The notes under the pieces: generated by a model
Told to the model about the DNA's origin: nothing
Seen by the model: the letters and a program-made list of their open reading frames with translations, nothing else
Database searches by the model: none
Assembly (NCBI GenBank): GCA_001598975.1
Contig: BBXU01000274.1
Location: 1-64,000 of the forward strand
Source: Parachlorella kessleri
Lineage: Eukaryota; Chlorophyta; Trebouxiophyceae; Chlorellales; Chlorellaceae
Length of the DNA stretch: 64,000 bases
Direction: 5' to 3'
Translations under genes and position numbers: made by a program
Shown here: positions 31,301-44,000 of the stretch, in pieces
Numbering within the stretch: the first letter of the stretch is position 1
How the letters are laid out: every line of letters starts with the position of its first letter

Positions 31301-34300
31301 GCGGGCAGCCGTGAAGGAGAGCTTCCTCCCTCCCCAGGTGGCTCGGCTGGGGGAGCAAAGGAGCTGCCAAAGGGCTCGTAGAGGGGGTTGTCCTTGGACA
31401 GCTGCAGACGTGTGGGGGTGGCTATGGCAGCAGCACCATCACTCGCCTCCGCCCAGATGCTGCGCCCACGCCGGGCCGGGCCATCACCAGACTCAGCTGC
31501 CCCACAGCTGCTGGCAACCGAGGTCCGCAGGGCATCCATGCGTCCAGCATCTGCTGCCTTGGCCTGCTGCAGTGATGGCTGGGGCTTAAGGCCCCAAGGA
31601 GACCCACTGTCAAGTTCGACACTGGCGGCGGCAGAGACCTCAATGTCCACAGTGAGGCGCCGCCGGCGCATGGGGCTGGGGCTGCCGCTGCGTTGCCCCA
31701 CAAAGCCCAGCCTACCAGCTTCCAGGGACCGCACCTCCTCCTCCTCCTCCTCGCGCCTGCCCACAGCAGGGCTCAGCGGGCTGGCGCCAGCTGTGCGCCC
31801 GCTGCTCTCCTCTGCTGCCAGCATGTCGAACGGGTTGCTGGGAAGGCTGAGCTGCGGGGCCATGCCCTCACTATCTGTGTCCATCTGCTGCTGGGCTGGC
31901 CCGCTCCCACAGCTAACTGGAGTTGCCGAGGGTGCCTCATCTCCCACGCCTGGAGCTTCAGCTCCCGATTCTTCGCCTGAGGCGCTCTCCTCAGTGCTTT
32001 GGGCCTGCTGGGCACCTCCCCAGCCCAGAGCGTTAAGCAAGGTAGCACCCCCGCTCAGCAGCCGCTGTCGTAGAGGGCTGGGCGGTCCCTGAGCTAGCAC
32101 TCCCGGTGGTGTTCCCTCCGCAGCTGTGCTTGCCATTGCTGGACTGCATGGCGCACCTCTAGAGGCAAACAGGCCAAACAGGTTGGCAGGGCTCCTACGC
32201 CCCAGGGCGGGTGAGGGCGGCTCTGCGGAGCCGGCTGCTACCACGTCCTTATCTCCATGGTACTGCTGCGCCTGAAGGCGGCTCTTGGCAGCGCTGGCTA
32301 CCGGGGTGGCAGCCACGGCGGGCGAGCGAGGAGGCGGGGTGGCTGAGCCGTTTCCAGCTTTGGGGGCTGGGGACTTGACAGGCGACGGCGGCTTGCCTAG
32401 CAGCAGGGCATCCAAGTCGTTGTAGTCATCCACCTCCTCTATTGGAGGGCCCTCTTGCCCAGTGGAGATGCTCCCCGAGGTTGGTGCTGCAGCTGGTGCT
32501 GGCTCCTCGGCAGTGCCACTGCTACCAGCAGACCTGGGAGTGGGTCCTGCCAGGGCGGTTGCTGTCTGCTCCAGGCGCTGCAGCACTGTGTGGCCTGTGG
32601 AGCCTGCTGGGGAGGCCCTGGGGCTGTTGAGGGCGGAGGAGAAGACCACTGCCTGGGAGGCGGTGCGGCTGGGGGCAGCGGAGTAAAAGGCGTCCTGCAT
32701 TTGAGAGCAGTGGGTGGAATGGTGTCAAGTCTAATCCAGGGTGAATAGACGCTGGACCTGTGTTATCCTGTTGCTCTAATTTGGGGACTACCAGTGCAGC
32801 GCTGTCTAGATGCCTCAGGCAGCCTACCGGCCACTGCCCTGCGGGGTCAGGGCACCTTGGGAAAGCCCAGCAAATGACAGTAGGCTAGACATTAGGGCTG
32901 GCATGCCAGCCATCAGGCTGACTGACCTCCTCTGAGCCTTCAGCACTTGGCCTGGCAACATTTTGAGCCTCCTGGACCTCCTCTGCTTCCACTGCCAGCG
33001 CTGCCAAGCCCAATTCACGCTGCCTCTGTAGGCCCCGCCCCTGCACTGCAGGCCCTGCCCTAATGCGGAAGTCTGCAGTGCCCACAGGAGAGCCTTGGTG
33101 GATTAGGCGAGCCGGGCTTGCCTCTTGCACCAGCTTTGACAGTGGGGTCGGTGCTGCCTTGGCAGCAGCAACTGGCAGCCTGGCAGGAGAGGCTGGTGTT
33201 GACCCCTGCTGGCCCTCTTGCTGATCCTGGGGAGCTGGGAAGAGCAGGTGAAGTGCCGGTCTGGGGCTCTGCCTTGCCCGCCGCCTGCCAGGGCTGCCGC
33301 CTAGGGCTGCAACAGCAGCCACAGCGGCGGCGCTGGGGAGGCGGCCGGGTGAAGGCACAGGGGTCTGTTGCTGGCTGGCGGGGGCAGATGGCGTGCGCTT
33401 ACCCGCTGCCGGCGAAGGCCCAGGGGAGAGGTGGCTGCCCAGCCGGCTTCCGGGCGTGGCTGGTGGGGTGCGCTGCAGCCCCTGCCGCTGCTGGGCCGCT
33501 GACGGTGACAGAACCTTAGGGGGTGGGCTGGCGGGTGGGGTGCCCTGGCGCCAGGATGGTTTTGCGCTGAAAGCCTCATCAAGGCCATGTTGCCCTGATG
33601 GTGCTCGTGATGATGGTGCTGTCAGCCATGGCGGCGAGGTGGGCCGCTCGTTGTGGTGCTGCTGCTGGCTCCCAAACTTCGACTGACCGAGACCTTCATA
33701 CGCTGGCTCAGATTCCTCCTCATCATCACTCTGCCCTGGGCTGACTGCACCTGAGGTAGCTTCCTGCTGAGGCTGCCCTTCTTCCCTGAACCCGGCAAAC
33801 AGGCCGCCGCCCGGTCTGCCAAAGCCGCTGCCTGCCAGAGGACTGGGCGAGAGCTGGGGGGAGGTCTGGCTGGGGTAGCGCAGGGGACGGCCAAAGCCTT
33901 TTTTGGATCCACCGCTAGTGTTCTGCAGGGATTGAGCAATTCAATGTAAGAAGCTTGAATGAAGGTACGGGCTTTTTCTGATACAGCCATGGCCAGCTGG
34001 ACTGCAAGAAGGAAAATGACTTGTACAACGCCACGTTGAAGCTGTCATAAGCCTACCTTGGGTGTTGGCGATGTTCCATCCCCAGCTCCAAAAACAAGGG
34101 TCTTGTGAAGAGGGCTCCCAACCTGGACACAGACCGGCCAAGCAAGCTGTTACAAGTTTCATCGGCAGCACGTATAAGTCATTATACAGCTGCATAGTGA
34201 GTCAACGAAGGGAGACTGATCTTCCCGTAGTAAACTTTGGAGTCAAGGGAGAGAAAGCCTTACTCACATTTAGCGTCGGTGAGGACTTGAAATCGAGAAC

Positions 34301-34780
34301 TGGTGAATGTGCATAGGGAGGATCCTGCAAGTGGAGGGAGACCTTGTTGGTAGGTGACCTAGGGAACCCAGTAGAAACCAGCAAAGGAGGGAGCACCAAA
34401 GCCTCTCCTCGACCTACCCCTCCTTCTGCTGCATTTTCACTATCCGCCGCTGGGCTGTCACCCGTTGGACTGGCAGGTAGCTGCAGGGCCGGCCTGCGAA
34501 GCTGGCCCTTGCGCGTTGCTTGCCGGCGGAGGGTGGACTTCACCTGCTACACAGAACCGCCCACGTGCACCACTTTAAATGCAGCACTGTGGTAACAAAG
34601 CAGGCGCTTGCATAGACGTCAACACTGGAAGGTGGGACTGGTAGCTGAGTGTACAGGTTGCGTGATCAACCTGGAAAGCCGTCCCACCTTATGCTTATGT
34701 TGCTCCTCATTGTGCTGCACTTGGGCACTCCACTCTTGCAGGAGCTCTAGCGGAGTGCCGCCTCTCTGGGCCTGGCTCAT
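25397..34780 (-). CDS. Large disordered protein with C-terminal coiled coil (14 exons, 2319 aa)
   Basis: Exons (minus strand): 34780-34688, 34543-34268, 34122-34057, 33922-32927, 32694-31015, 30799-30683, 30465-30297, 30078-28952, 28747-28256, 28041-27296, 27141-27033, 26797-26255, 26198-25827, 25570-25397; all phases close. The start MSQAQRGGTPLELLQEW is a short helix. Residues about 32-1890 are dominated by Ser-Pro, Thr-Pro, Gln and Ala with many SPxR/K-like sites (TPPATPGSR, LSPSPLAGSGFGRPGGG). Acidic patches (QSDDEEESEP) occur. Residues about 1895-2010 form a clear coiled coil (SILSRLETRVRETR, LEEQVYQLESRLKAA, RQQLEALREENLKLQKE). The end is Gln/Pro/Trp-rich. I do not recognise a family; a cytoskeletal or centrosome-type scaffold is possible but only inferred. 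Confidence 0.7.
26199..26254 (-). other. Very short 56-nt intron
   Basis: The minus strand reads CCACAG|GTCCAGCC ... CTCTCCAG|CAGCGC. Removing 56 nt joins the frame ...DPRTLPQ to QRTQGSRRDPSPAG and on to the Gln/Trp-rich end. Without removal the frame runs on for another 140 codons of different composition to a stop near 25823. Confidence 0.6.
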
Positions 34781-35255
34781 GGGGTAATCATGTGCCCTGC
34801 GTTTGCGGGGCCACCCTTAGGGCAGCAGGCGTGTGAATAGGGGAGGCCAACGGCTACTTCGTCACTAAACTTTTGACATTAGAGGACTTTCTTTCATTGC
34901 ATTGAAAGGCGAGCCAGCGCTGCTTGGGGTCCACAACAGCTCCCGTGACAGCTCCGCACATCCGACCATAGCACGGACATAGCAGCGCGCGCCAGAACAC
35001 GAAAGGCAAGCGAATCTCTGCCTTTCTGAAGGATGCCTGGCGTTGCCTGTCACTGCTTGACACATTGAGTTGAGAAAGCTGCCATCGAGGCTAGCAGCAT
35101 CTCCCCGTGCTAGATGCAGTTGAGGAATAGGAACATCCCGGAAGTGCAGGTGCAGTGCAGGTGCAGTGCTTTTTGCACAGGGCACAGGTGTCCTGGAGCT
35201 TCTATACCAAGGAGAGCTCGAACGCTGGCTTTCCTGGATGTATCCTACCCTGTAG
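34781..35255. promoter_or_regulatory. Divergent promoter region
   Basis: This is the space between the minus-strand start at 34780 and the first supported plus-strand exon at 35256. It should contain both 5' UTRs and a shared or back-to-back promoter. A local direct repeat (GTGCAG units, about 35146-35167) is visible. No core promoter motif could be named. Confidence 0.35.
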
Positions 35256-37276
35256 GGCCAGCTCACCAAGCAGCAACCAAAGCCTAGCGGAGTCACCTCG
35301 TCAAACCTCCAGCAGTCGAGCGGCAGCTTTGAAGTTGTACATGCAGCAGATAGCAGCCCACGGAGGGTAGTGCACACCAGGCCTCACCGTCGTGCATTGT
35401 CGACAGTGGCCGAGGAGGCCTGGGGAACTGCAAGCGCCAAGGCCGGCAGTGTGCAAGCCGCCCTGCGTAGCTCTGCCAGCTTCCAGTCTGCGGTTTCCAG
35501 GCCGCTCACCGGTGCTTCCAGCAAGGTGCGTGGCAGCTGTTGTCAGTCCTGCGCTGGTGGCTTATTCGTGGTATCTGGTTTGAGAGTCCCTTGTTTGGAA
35601 GGTGTATGTTTGTTCTGCTGCAGGGCTCTAGGTACCACAGCACTGCCTCCGCTGCTGGTGAAACCTGCACTTCTGCCAGCGCTCTAGCGCCTAGCCATGC
35701 CAGGTGCAAAGCCAGTTTTGACCCTTGATCATCCCCTAGCTTTTACCCCACCTCCCACCCAGTCTACATGTCATGGTGCACACAACACATCGGAGTTGCA
35801 GTCGCCGTCAGACAACGACAAGCCTTTCTGCACTTGGTGCAGCATCAACAGTACAAGATGCTGTGCCGGGGCTGGCGGTGGCAGCTATATTGCTGTAGTG
35901 GGGTGCGAGAATGGATTGGTAAGCCATGGCCCTCATATCCTGGCTTGCTGCACACTACAGATTTTGGAAGGGAATGTTACCATGAGTTGATGGCACCTGT
36001 ACAGGAGCCTCCTCCATCATCCAAGGTGGCACCAGTGCAACGCGATGCCTCCGCGAGGGCACAGGATGGCATGAGTGTTCGGCACGGGGGCAAGCTGCTT
36101 GAGATTTCAGATGCTGCCCCACTCAAGGGCAGCCCCAACTTTGCGGGAGGGTCTGTTGAGGCAGGGAACCTAACAGTGGCTGTACAAGCTGGCCGTTCTT
36201 CCCTTGCCATGGCTCCGGCCTGGATGCAGCCTTGCCAGTGGCCAGCTGTGGAGGCTGATGCAGAGCTGGTTGCTCTCTCCGGCATCACGCCCGCGCCCCT
36301 GGGTCGGAATGTGCGCAAGTGGCAGCTGCGGCAGTCGGGAGCTCTGGTGCAGGACACACCAGCGCCACTGGCACGTGGGGCGAGCTTCCTGGCTGATGGA
36401 GAATGCTACATGTCTGCGGAAGGCCAAGACGGGCGAGCTGCACAATGCAGGCTGGACTGCATGCTCCACCAGGCGGTTGATTGTCGTAGCAACCACGTGC
36501 CTACCCATGCAAGAGCAGACTCTGCAGCTTTACCATGCAGCCAACACCCAGGCAGCAGCAGCACGGAATTGCACCCCCAAGCTGGCCTCAGAGTAGAGCC
36601 TGCATCAGCCGCAGAGGCTGCAGGAGCTTTGCTGGGGGCAGGCTGCCCTGATACCCAGCGTGCCAGCCTGCCAAAGAGCGGAAAGGAGGCTATCTTCCGA
36701 CCGTTGGGAGGCGGCGTCCAGAAGTATGGCCTTGTTGACAGCAGCAGCCCTGGCCTAAGTGAAGCTGGGGCCTCACCACACAATGCAGCCACTGTTGCCG
36801 CCCTGCCACTGGCGGTTGGCCTGCTGGCTCCAGGCGGCAGCGCAGCTCTGCCCTCCAGTCACGCTACGGCCTATGCTGATGGCTCCTCCAGCGCCAATCA
36901 AGGGCTGGAAGGCATTCCAGAGCCGCCCCTAAAGCTGTGGACCGTGGGCGGCATCATTCGTGGGCTGAGGCAAGGCGCTGAATGTGGTGGTTTGCCGGAG
37001 CTGTCTCCTACTCTTGGAGCTGACCCAGGTTGCCAGCAGAATGTCTGTCTTCAAAGCATGCTTGGCATGGGGAGTGGAGGAGTCGGCATGCAGTTTGACC
37101 CTGGCATGTCCCCCTTGCGGGCTGGCAGGCGATTATGCCCAGGAGCCGAGCAGACGGTGCTGCAGTCTGGCACGTGCCCCCAACAGCACTGTCAGTACCA
37201 GCGTGGGTTGCCCTTGTCGCCGGTGGGTATTGTGACTACGAAGTCTTGCACAAATGGCTGGCGGCGCCCCCAGTGA
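35256..37276 (+). CDS. Unrecognised gene; 3' exon solid, 5' exons ambiguous
   Basis: A 270-nt exon (35256-35525) after TGTAG reads QLTKQQPKPSG ... SRPLTGASSK and ends at GTGCGT. The 3' exon 36005-37276, after CTGTACAG, encodes 423 residues and then a stop: Gly/Ala/Ser-rich with scattered Cys, containing LEISDAAPLKGSP, KEAIFRPLGGGVQKYG and LKLWTVGGIIRGLRQG. The exons between (around 35624-35703 and 35763-35930) can be joined in three ways with legal splice sites in different frames. An alternative start is the ATG at 35697. No family is recognised and no membrane span or coiled coil is obvious. It is divergent from the 34780 gene. Confidence 0.45.
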
Positions 37277-37639
37277 CTAATCTGTCGTGAGAGAACCCAA
37301 GCCAGGCCTATGCTTGCTGAGAGCTGTGGGACCAGAGGTTAGCATAGGGATCAGGGACTTCTTACACACACAAAAACTGCGCGCTTTCATGGCTGCAGTT
37401 TGCTCCTAGGGCTTGGCTGCAAGCACCGCTGGAGAACTTTAGGCCCTTGAGGCATGGCCTGCTGGAGAAGCCTCAACGGGTTTGCCAAGTGGCACAGCTT
37501 GAACATACTAGATACTACAGGAGAATCTGGGCGGCAGCTTGGAAGAAGGTGGCAGCATGGCTACAATAGTGGACTGTGCCCTGAAGTCCTAGCTAAATCC
37601 TAGGCTTTGTTATTGGGACTTTCACCTAACTAGCATCTG

Positions 37640-37644
37640 TTACA
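37640..37644 (-). terminator. Possible poly(A) signal TGTAA of the MORN-filamin gene
   Basis: TGTAA on the minus strand lies about 415 nt past the stop at 38057. TGTAA is the usual chlorophyte polyadenylation signal. The distance is long, so the assignment is tentative. Confidence 0.35.
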
Positions 37645-37842
37645 TAACAAAGGCCTGACTGTTTGCGAAGCATCTGTTCGACTACAAATAACGTACGTGT
37701 CGAGCTGTCTGAGGAGCACAAAACAAATACCGCAAACATGCAGGTTGCTATGCATCAGGTACTGGTGCGGTTTAGCCATCAAATTGCAACAATCTCAGAG
37801 AAACCTATCTCAAATAATGGGTTTAACATACCCTAAGAATAC

Positions 37843-37847
37843 TGTAA
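37843..37847 (+). terminator. Possible poly(A) signal TGTAA of the 35.3-37.3 kb gene
   Basis: This is the TGTAA noted on the plus strand past the stop at 37276. It lies about 570 nt downstream, so the 3' UTR would be long and would overlap the opposing gene's predicted end. Confidence 0.3.
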
Positions 37848-38056
37848 GTCATATCTTGCAAGCAGCCCTCACAACTCACAGCTGTCCTTCTGCAGCGACT
37901 GCCTGCGCTCTAGTGAGTCAATGGCAGGGCAGTGCCTCTTGCTGGTCCCCATAACCCACAGCACCCTCTGCCCGCAGAGGTGTCGAGAGGAAATATACGA
38001 CTTTCCAGCCCTGCCCTTCCCAGGTGTGCATTAACTCCTCCAATGCTGTCACGCCT

Positions 38057-41000
38057 TCAGTCCAGCTCCTCCAAAAGTGCAGCAGCGGCCTTAAGCTGGC
38101 TGCGAGGCACCAGCCGTGGAGCACTTGAGCCTGCCCGTCCCGACATCCCTGCCCCGCCATTGTCCCCTACTGCCCGAGCACCAGGGCCACTCTCACCCCT
38201 GGCGGTAGACGCAGTCATCCCGCCGCCACTGGGGTCCTTGGCTGCCACAGACTCCCCTGGTGCAGCCTTGCCAAGGCTGCCCAGGGCATCCTCGGCTGCT
38301 GCTGGTGGGGCGGCAGCGGGCACAGCAGGCACAGGATGGATCAGGCTGTGGGCCAGCAGGTCCTCCTGGATGATCTCCTTGACCTCGGCTGCCACCTTGT
38401 TGGGGTCGTGGCGCTGCGCTGGCCCAAAGCTCTGCTCTAGCTTGTCCTTCATCTCCTGCAAGAAGCATCGGGCCGCGAGTGGATGGTAGCCCTTAGGCGA
38501 GCGACGACATGCAGGAGTACCAGGTTGACCTTGCGAAATGCGCTGCTGAACTATCTGCTGCCATGCAATGTGGTGAACGAAAGCCACAGCAGACCTTGTC
38601 CTCAAGACGGCCGGCTGCCAGGCGCTCACAGCATACTGACACTGCTATTAGCATGCTGCGGATACCAGTACCTGCAGCTTCTTCTGCTTTTCTTCCTCCT
38701 CCTTGGCCTTGCGGTCGCGCTGCAGCTTGCTGATGAGCCACATGTCCTCCAGGTTCTCAACCACAGCCACCCCAGGGTTCTCCTACAAACACACGCAACA
38801 GCAGGTTGCGTTTCACTGGGAAGGCTTCCTCAGCGGCCAGATGATTGGCAGGACCTAGGCGACCGCGACAGACCACGCTTCTCCTACACATGGAGAAGCG
38901 CTAGGAGGGATATAACCGTATGGGAGGTAGTTCCTCATTGCACTTTGTTAGCCCCTTCTGGAGCCCTGGTAAGTGCTGGCAGCCTGGCTGACCGTAGGCT
39001 AGATAAGGCCTAAGTAAGGCCTTCCAATTCCAGCCAGGAGGCACGGGAGAGGCCCACACCAGCTGACGTCTCTTACCTCAACATACTTCTCTTCTGGAGT
39101 CTTCTTTGCCTTGGACTTGTCCTCATCATTCCACCCTTCCATCACTCCATCCGCGGCATATGCCAGCGCTGCAATCTCTTCCCACACCCTCATCTCATCA
39201 CGGATGGGAGCCTGGGAAGGCAGCAGGCTGGGGACCTGCTGCGCCTGCTGCAAAGCTTGCACCTCCTGCTGCGTGCTGCTGTCAGAGCCATTCGATGCGG
39301 GCGAGGACTCTTGTGCTGCTGTGCTTGCAGGGTGCACCTGTTCAGAAGCACGACATAGATAGTCTTTAGGAACACACTGTGGCTGGGAAGGCAAGCATCG
39401 AGGTAGCGCATCAAGGGACCAGGCGGGCTAGATGAAGCGCAAACAGGGGATGCGACTTGCAAGCATAGCCCAGATCCCTAATCTATACCATTACGACTCT
39501 CTGCCAGCTGCCAGACCAAACAAATGGGCTGCCAAATGCCTAGTCAGCAGGTCTGCCGCAAGAGTGCAAGCCGGCACTTGTCGCCATGGCCATGGGTCAC
39601 ACCTGTACTGAGAAGGGCGTGCGAGGCAGGGGCGCCTTGCCATGGCTGACGTGGAGGCGGTAGAATCCAGGCGCCGGCGGGGTGTAGCAGCAGGCATAGC
39701 AGCCCTCCCGCTGGGGCTCTTGCACCACCTGCACCTCTTGGCCACTGGGGCCTTCTAGGCTGACCTCCAGGGGGAGCAGCTGGGCCAGGTTGTCGCCAAA
39801 CCACCTGTAGGCAGAGGGAGCAGACAGGTGAAGGGAGTGAGACGAAGAGAGGCAACATTGTGTGCTTGCCAGGGGTGACTGGAATGCTATCACTCAAGGT
39901 TCAGTGCTGGCACCTGTGGTGGGCGCTTGACATGTATGCCAGGCCGGACCTGCGACCGGGCCATGCAGCACTGACCAATGGAGTGGCACCATTGCAGCTG
40001 CCATTCGGCTGTCTCCCGCTACCAGCCTTCTAGGCTATGCAGTGCTGGGCAGAGCTGGTCTCTTCAAGCTAGCAGCAAGCAGAGGTCGAGGCATGGCTCA
40101 CCTGTTTCCAAACTGATCATGGATAAGTATGGAGAAGGAGGCTGGCTGGCCAGCGATAGCTCGGCTGCGCCCTTCGCCCACAACCTCACACTTGCGGGGA
40201 CAAGGCTTGCCAGGGAGCACCCTCAGTGGGTACGGCGAGTCGGCCACGTGCTCTTCTGCCCCTGCACGAGTCGGTACAAGAGAGGCAAGTATGGAAGGCT
40301 GGTGGGCAGCGAAAGAAAAGACAGGAGATGTACGTGGACAGGGACACTCCAGTGCCTGCCAGTCGGCATGCTGTTGCAGAACGGTTGCAAAATGGAAGTA
40401 CGGGAAATTAGGCAGCTCCATATCCCCTTCATGCGAGCTAGCACTCCACACCAGTTAGTTATAAGTGTTACTGGGCCGCGCGCGCCTGCCGCACTGCCTG
40501 CCCAAGCGCAGGGGCAACACCCGATCCTACTGAGGCTGGGCAGAAATCATACAGAAGACCATCAGCAGCCGCCACCCACCCACGGTGATGCTCAGCTGGT
40601 AGACCCCCGCCACCGTGGCAGTGTAGGCCACGGAGTAGGTGCCATCCCCCTTGTCTGTCACCGTGGCGGCCAGCGAGGCGGAGGGGGCAGTGAGCAGCAC
40701 CTGAAACTCATCCCCGCCACTGAGCCGCCGGTTGCCGGCTTCATCCCGAGCCTGCAAACACAGGTTAGTTTTTTCGTTTGACCAATCGTAAAAGCTTTGT
40801 GACTAGGGCGACGGTGTGGGTGCTGCGATGGGTGTAGGGATAGTAAACCTCCTGAAGGCAGCAGCCGCCCAGGACCACACTCTCCCCACGCACCTGTATG
40901 AGGAACTCCGCCTGCTGCCCGGCCACAGCACGTGTGATGCCGGGTCCTGCCACTCGGCACTTGCTGGGCTCTGCTGCTGACTGCACCCAGCAGTCGTCGT

Positions 41001-44000
41001 CCCATTCGCCTGCACCCTCAGGTGAGCACGTGCGCGTTGCCAGTTGTACGAGAGCAGACCGCACATCTTGCCAGCACAACAGGGCACCTTACAACTATCC
41101 AGCAACAGTAAGGGCCTTCAGAGTGGCCTGAGCGAGCAGACTTGCAGAGATACGACAAGCTGGCAAAAGCAAGGTGGTGCAGGCATGCAAGCTGCCTGAG
41201 CATCGCAGAAGGTCTACCAGCCATCCAACACTCACCCCTGAACTTTGTGCCGTCGGCAAACTTGCAGACCCCATAACCATGCCGTCGGTCGTTGGCCCAC
41301 TCCCCCTGGTACCTGCACCCAGTCAGTACGAGTACCTGCGTTGGCATTCAAGCAGCTCTTCTAACAGTTTACGACTATCAGACTGCATCAGTAGGCGGGC
41401 ACACGCAAGAGATATTAGTTAAACATGTCGCCATGCACTTTCTCGCCTGCCGTTTCCCAGGCAAGGGAGAGCCACTCACTTGTCCCCATTGGCATAGATG
41501 CAGCTGCCCTTCCCATGCCGCTTGTCCACCTCCCACTGGCCCTCGTACTTGGCGCCGTCGGCAAAGATGCAGCGCCCAGCGCCGTGGCGCAGCCTTCCCT
41601 GGAACTCCCCTGCCAGCAGAAACGTCACCAGTGGGTACCCTCCCTGGCCATGGCTGGCCAGAGTGCACACGTGACCAGGCTCCTGGCTGAATACCAGGAG
41701 CTAAACTGCTGGGAACAGCCAAGGCGGGAAGCAAGCTGCACAGCGGGGCTTCCTCTCCAATGCCGAGGTTAGGCTCCCTGAGTGTGGAGGTTGACAGGTG
41801 CCCTCGCCGGCACCTAAGCTTTGCTCGCCAACATGCATAAGGCCAGGTGCTCGCCAGGGTCCCTAGTGGGCAAGGCCAGCGAGGCCTTGTTTCGCTGTAA
41901 CATGGCGTCAAGTAGCTTGTTGGCCACGCTGATAAATCGTTGTACCCACCAATGTATTTGTCACCGTTGTCCATCTGGCAGCCTCCCTGGCCATGCTGCT
42001 TGTCGTCTTGCCATTGGCCATCGTACTTGTAGCCCTGGGATGTGAGCTTGCCCTTGCCATGCCTGGACCACCACCATCTGATGAAGCTGTCAGGCTTGCA
42101 GGGCGTTGCAGTCGCGGTTGAATGAAACCTGATGAGGTCACGAGTTTAACCCAAGGGCACCCACCCAAACTGTGCTGACCTGGAGGCATTCCCCAAGAGC
42201 ATGTTGGTGGTGTTCAGACCCACTCTCAGCTCAATGCTGATGCCACCCCGCCCCCCGCCTCACCAACATGGAGCAAGTCCCAGCCCTCCCGCTACTCCTT
42301 ACCGCATGCCGTCCTTCCACTCGCCATCATACGCCGAGCCGTCCACATAGAGGCACTTGCCTTGGCCGCACTGGAGGTCGGCCTGCCACTCACCCATGTA
42401 CTTGCACACACCTCGCTGCACACAAGACGAAGGGGGAACCGATGCTAGTGTGCTTTGCCTGGTGGCATGGCTTAATACCAAAAGGCAGCAGGGCTCCCCC
42501 CGGCATGGCTAAGGGCAGTACACAGTCAAGCTAGCCCGGCAAAAGTTGCTAAGGCACTCTGCAGTGTGCCTAAGGCCTCATGATACCCTAGGGCCTCAAC
42601 TGCCTCCTGCCCTAAATGGCAGCTATGCGGCAGGTATCTATTGGAAGCCACTTGACGGGAGCATAGCGACCCTCATTCGCTGGTCCGTACAACACTAGCC
42701 GGCCCACCAAAAGGGTTGGCTACTTGGGTCCGACTTCCACTGCAGCCAAGGCAGCCAATACCCGCTACAGGCTGACTGACACACCCGGCTACTTGGACAG
42801 CTTGGAGGCTGAACAAGGGCCAGCAACACCACAGGCAACCGCCCAGCTCAATGCCAGCCGGCAGCCAGCGGACGTGCCACCTTACAGTTCTGCAGTACCT
42901 GCCGCCCGGCAGCACACAAGCTTGCCTGGTACATGACCCCGTAGCCATGGCGCAGCTCCCCCTTCCATCCCCCGCTGTACTCGAAGGAGCCGTCCGCCGA
43001 CACCGCCTTGCCCTTCACACGCTGCCCATCCGCCCACTCCCCCTCAAAGTACGACCCGTCCTGCAGAGTGTACCGCCCCTTGCCTGCGGAGCAGTGATGA
43101 CCAGAAAAGTGGATACCTGGGACGTGTTTCTGAGCATGCTGCTGTGTAAGGTGGCATTCCTTGTCATATATACTATTGTCACAAGCGCGACCCGCCGCGC
43201 ATTGAGAGGTTTGGGAGCTGCATCGATGTACTCAACACCCCTGCCTACGTGATCAAGGGAGGCCACGTGTCAACAAGCAAGCACCATGTACAACCGAGCT
43301 CCATTCTGTATTGCCACTGGAGCACATTAAGCAGCCCCAGGGCAGCTGCACAGCTGGCCATCATCCACAACCGTGCATTTACATGTCATGTTAAGACTTT
43401 CCCATGCTCCCTGTTACACAGAGACTACACTGGGCAGCACCCCTGACTTGCCTGTCATCTTGTCGTCCTCCCACTCCCCCTCGTACCGCTCCTGGTTAGC
43501 AAAGTACTGGGTGCCCCACCCCCACCGGTGGTCCTTCTTGAAGTCCCCAATGTACACGCTGCCATTCTGATACTGGGCCACCCCTGACCTGCAGCACAGC
43601 AGAAAGCAAGGATTGAGGAAGCTTAGCTCACAGGAAGCTTAGTTCAAACCCTTTCTTGTGGGTCTTCCATGACAACAACAATGGTGCATGCACTACACGT
43701 GAACAAGGAGGCCCTGGCCACTCTGAAGGTTTCATCCTGTCTCCGCGGGCAGCCATGCTTCTGGAGGAAAGACAAGTCCCTGTGGCATCACATACAGCTG
43801 TACAGGCTCTCATTGCCAGGCTGGTGAACACAGCCCCTGAAGGGTCATTACCAGCTATAACAGCAGGACGCCGTTATGGTCAGCCCTGGGGCGGCAGCAT
43901 GACCTGGCATTCCCCACTGTGCGCTGCACCCTCAGCCCCCTGCCGTACACCCCGAGCAAGCGCCAGCACGCCTGACAACCACCACACTCCCCCTGGCCGA

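Larger units (their letters stand above)
37277..38056. other. Convergent 3' region
   Basis: This is the 3' flank shared by the unrecognised plus-strand gene and the minus-strand MORN-filamin gene. It is noticeably more A/T-rich than its surroundings. It contains TGTAA on the plus strand at 37843-37847 and TGTAA on the minus strand at 37644-37640. No exon is supported. Confidence 0.5.

Noticed and set aside
34325..34342. 18-nt GT...AG segment inside exon 2 of the 2319-aa gene
   Set aside because: It is far too short to be an intron, and the exon is open and in frame through it.
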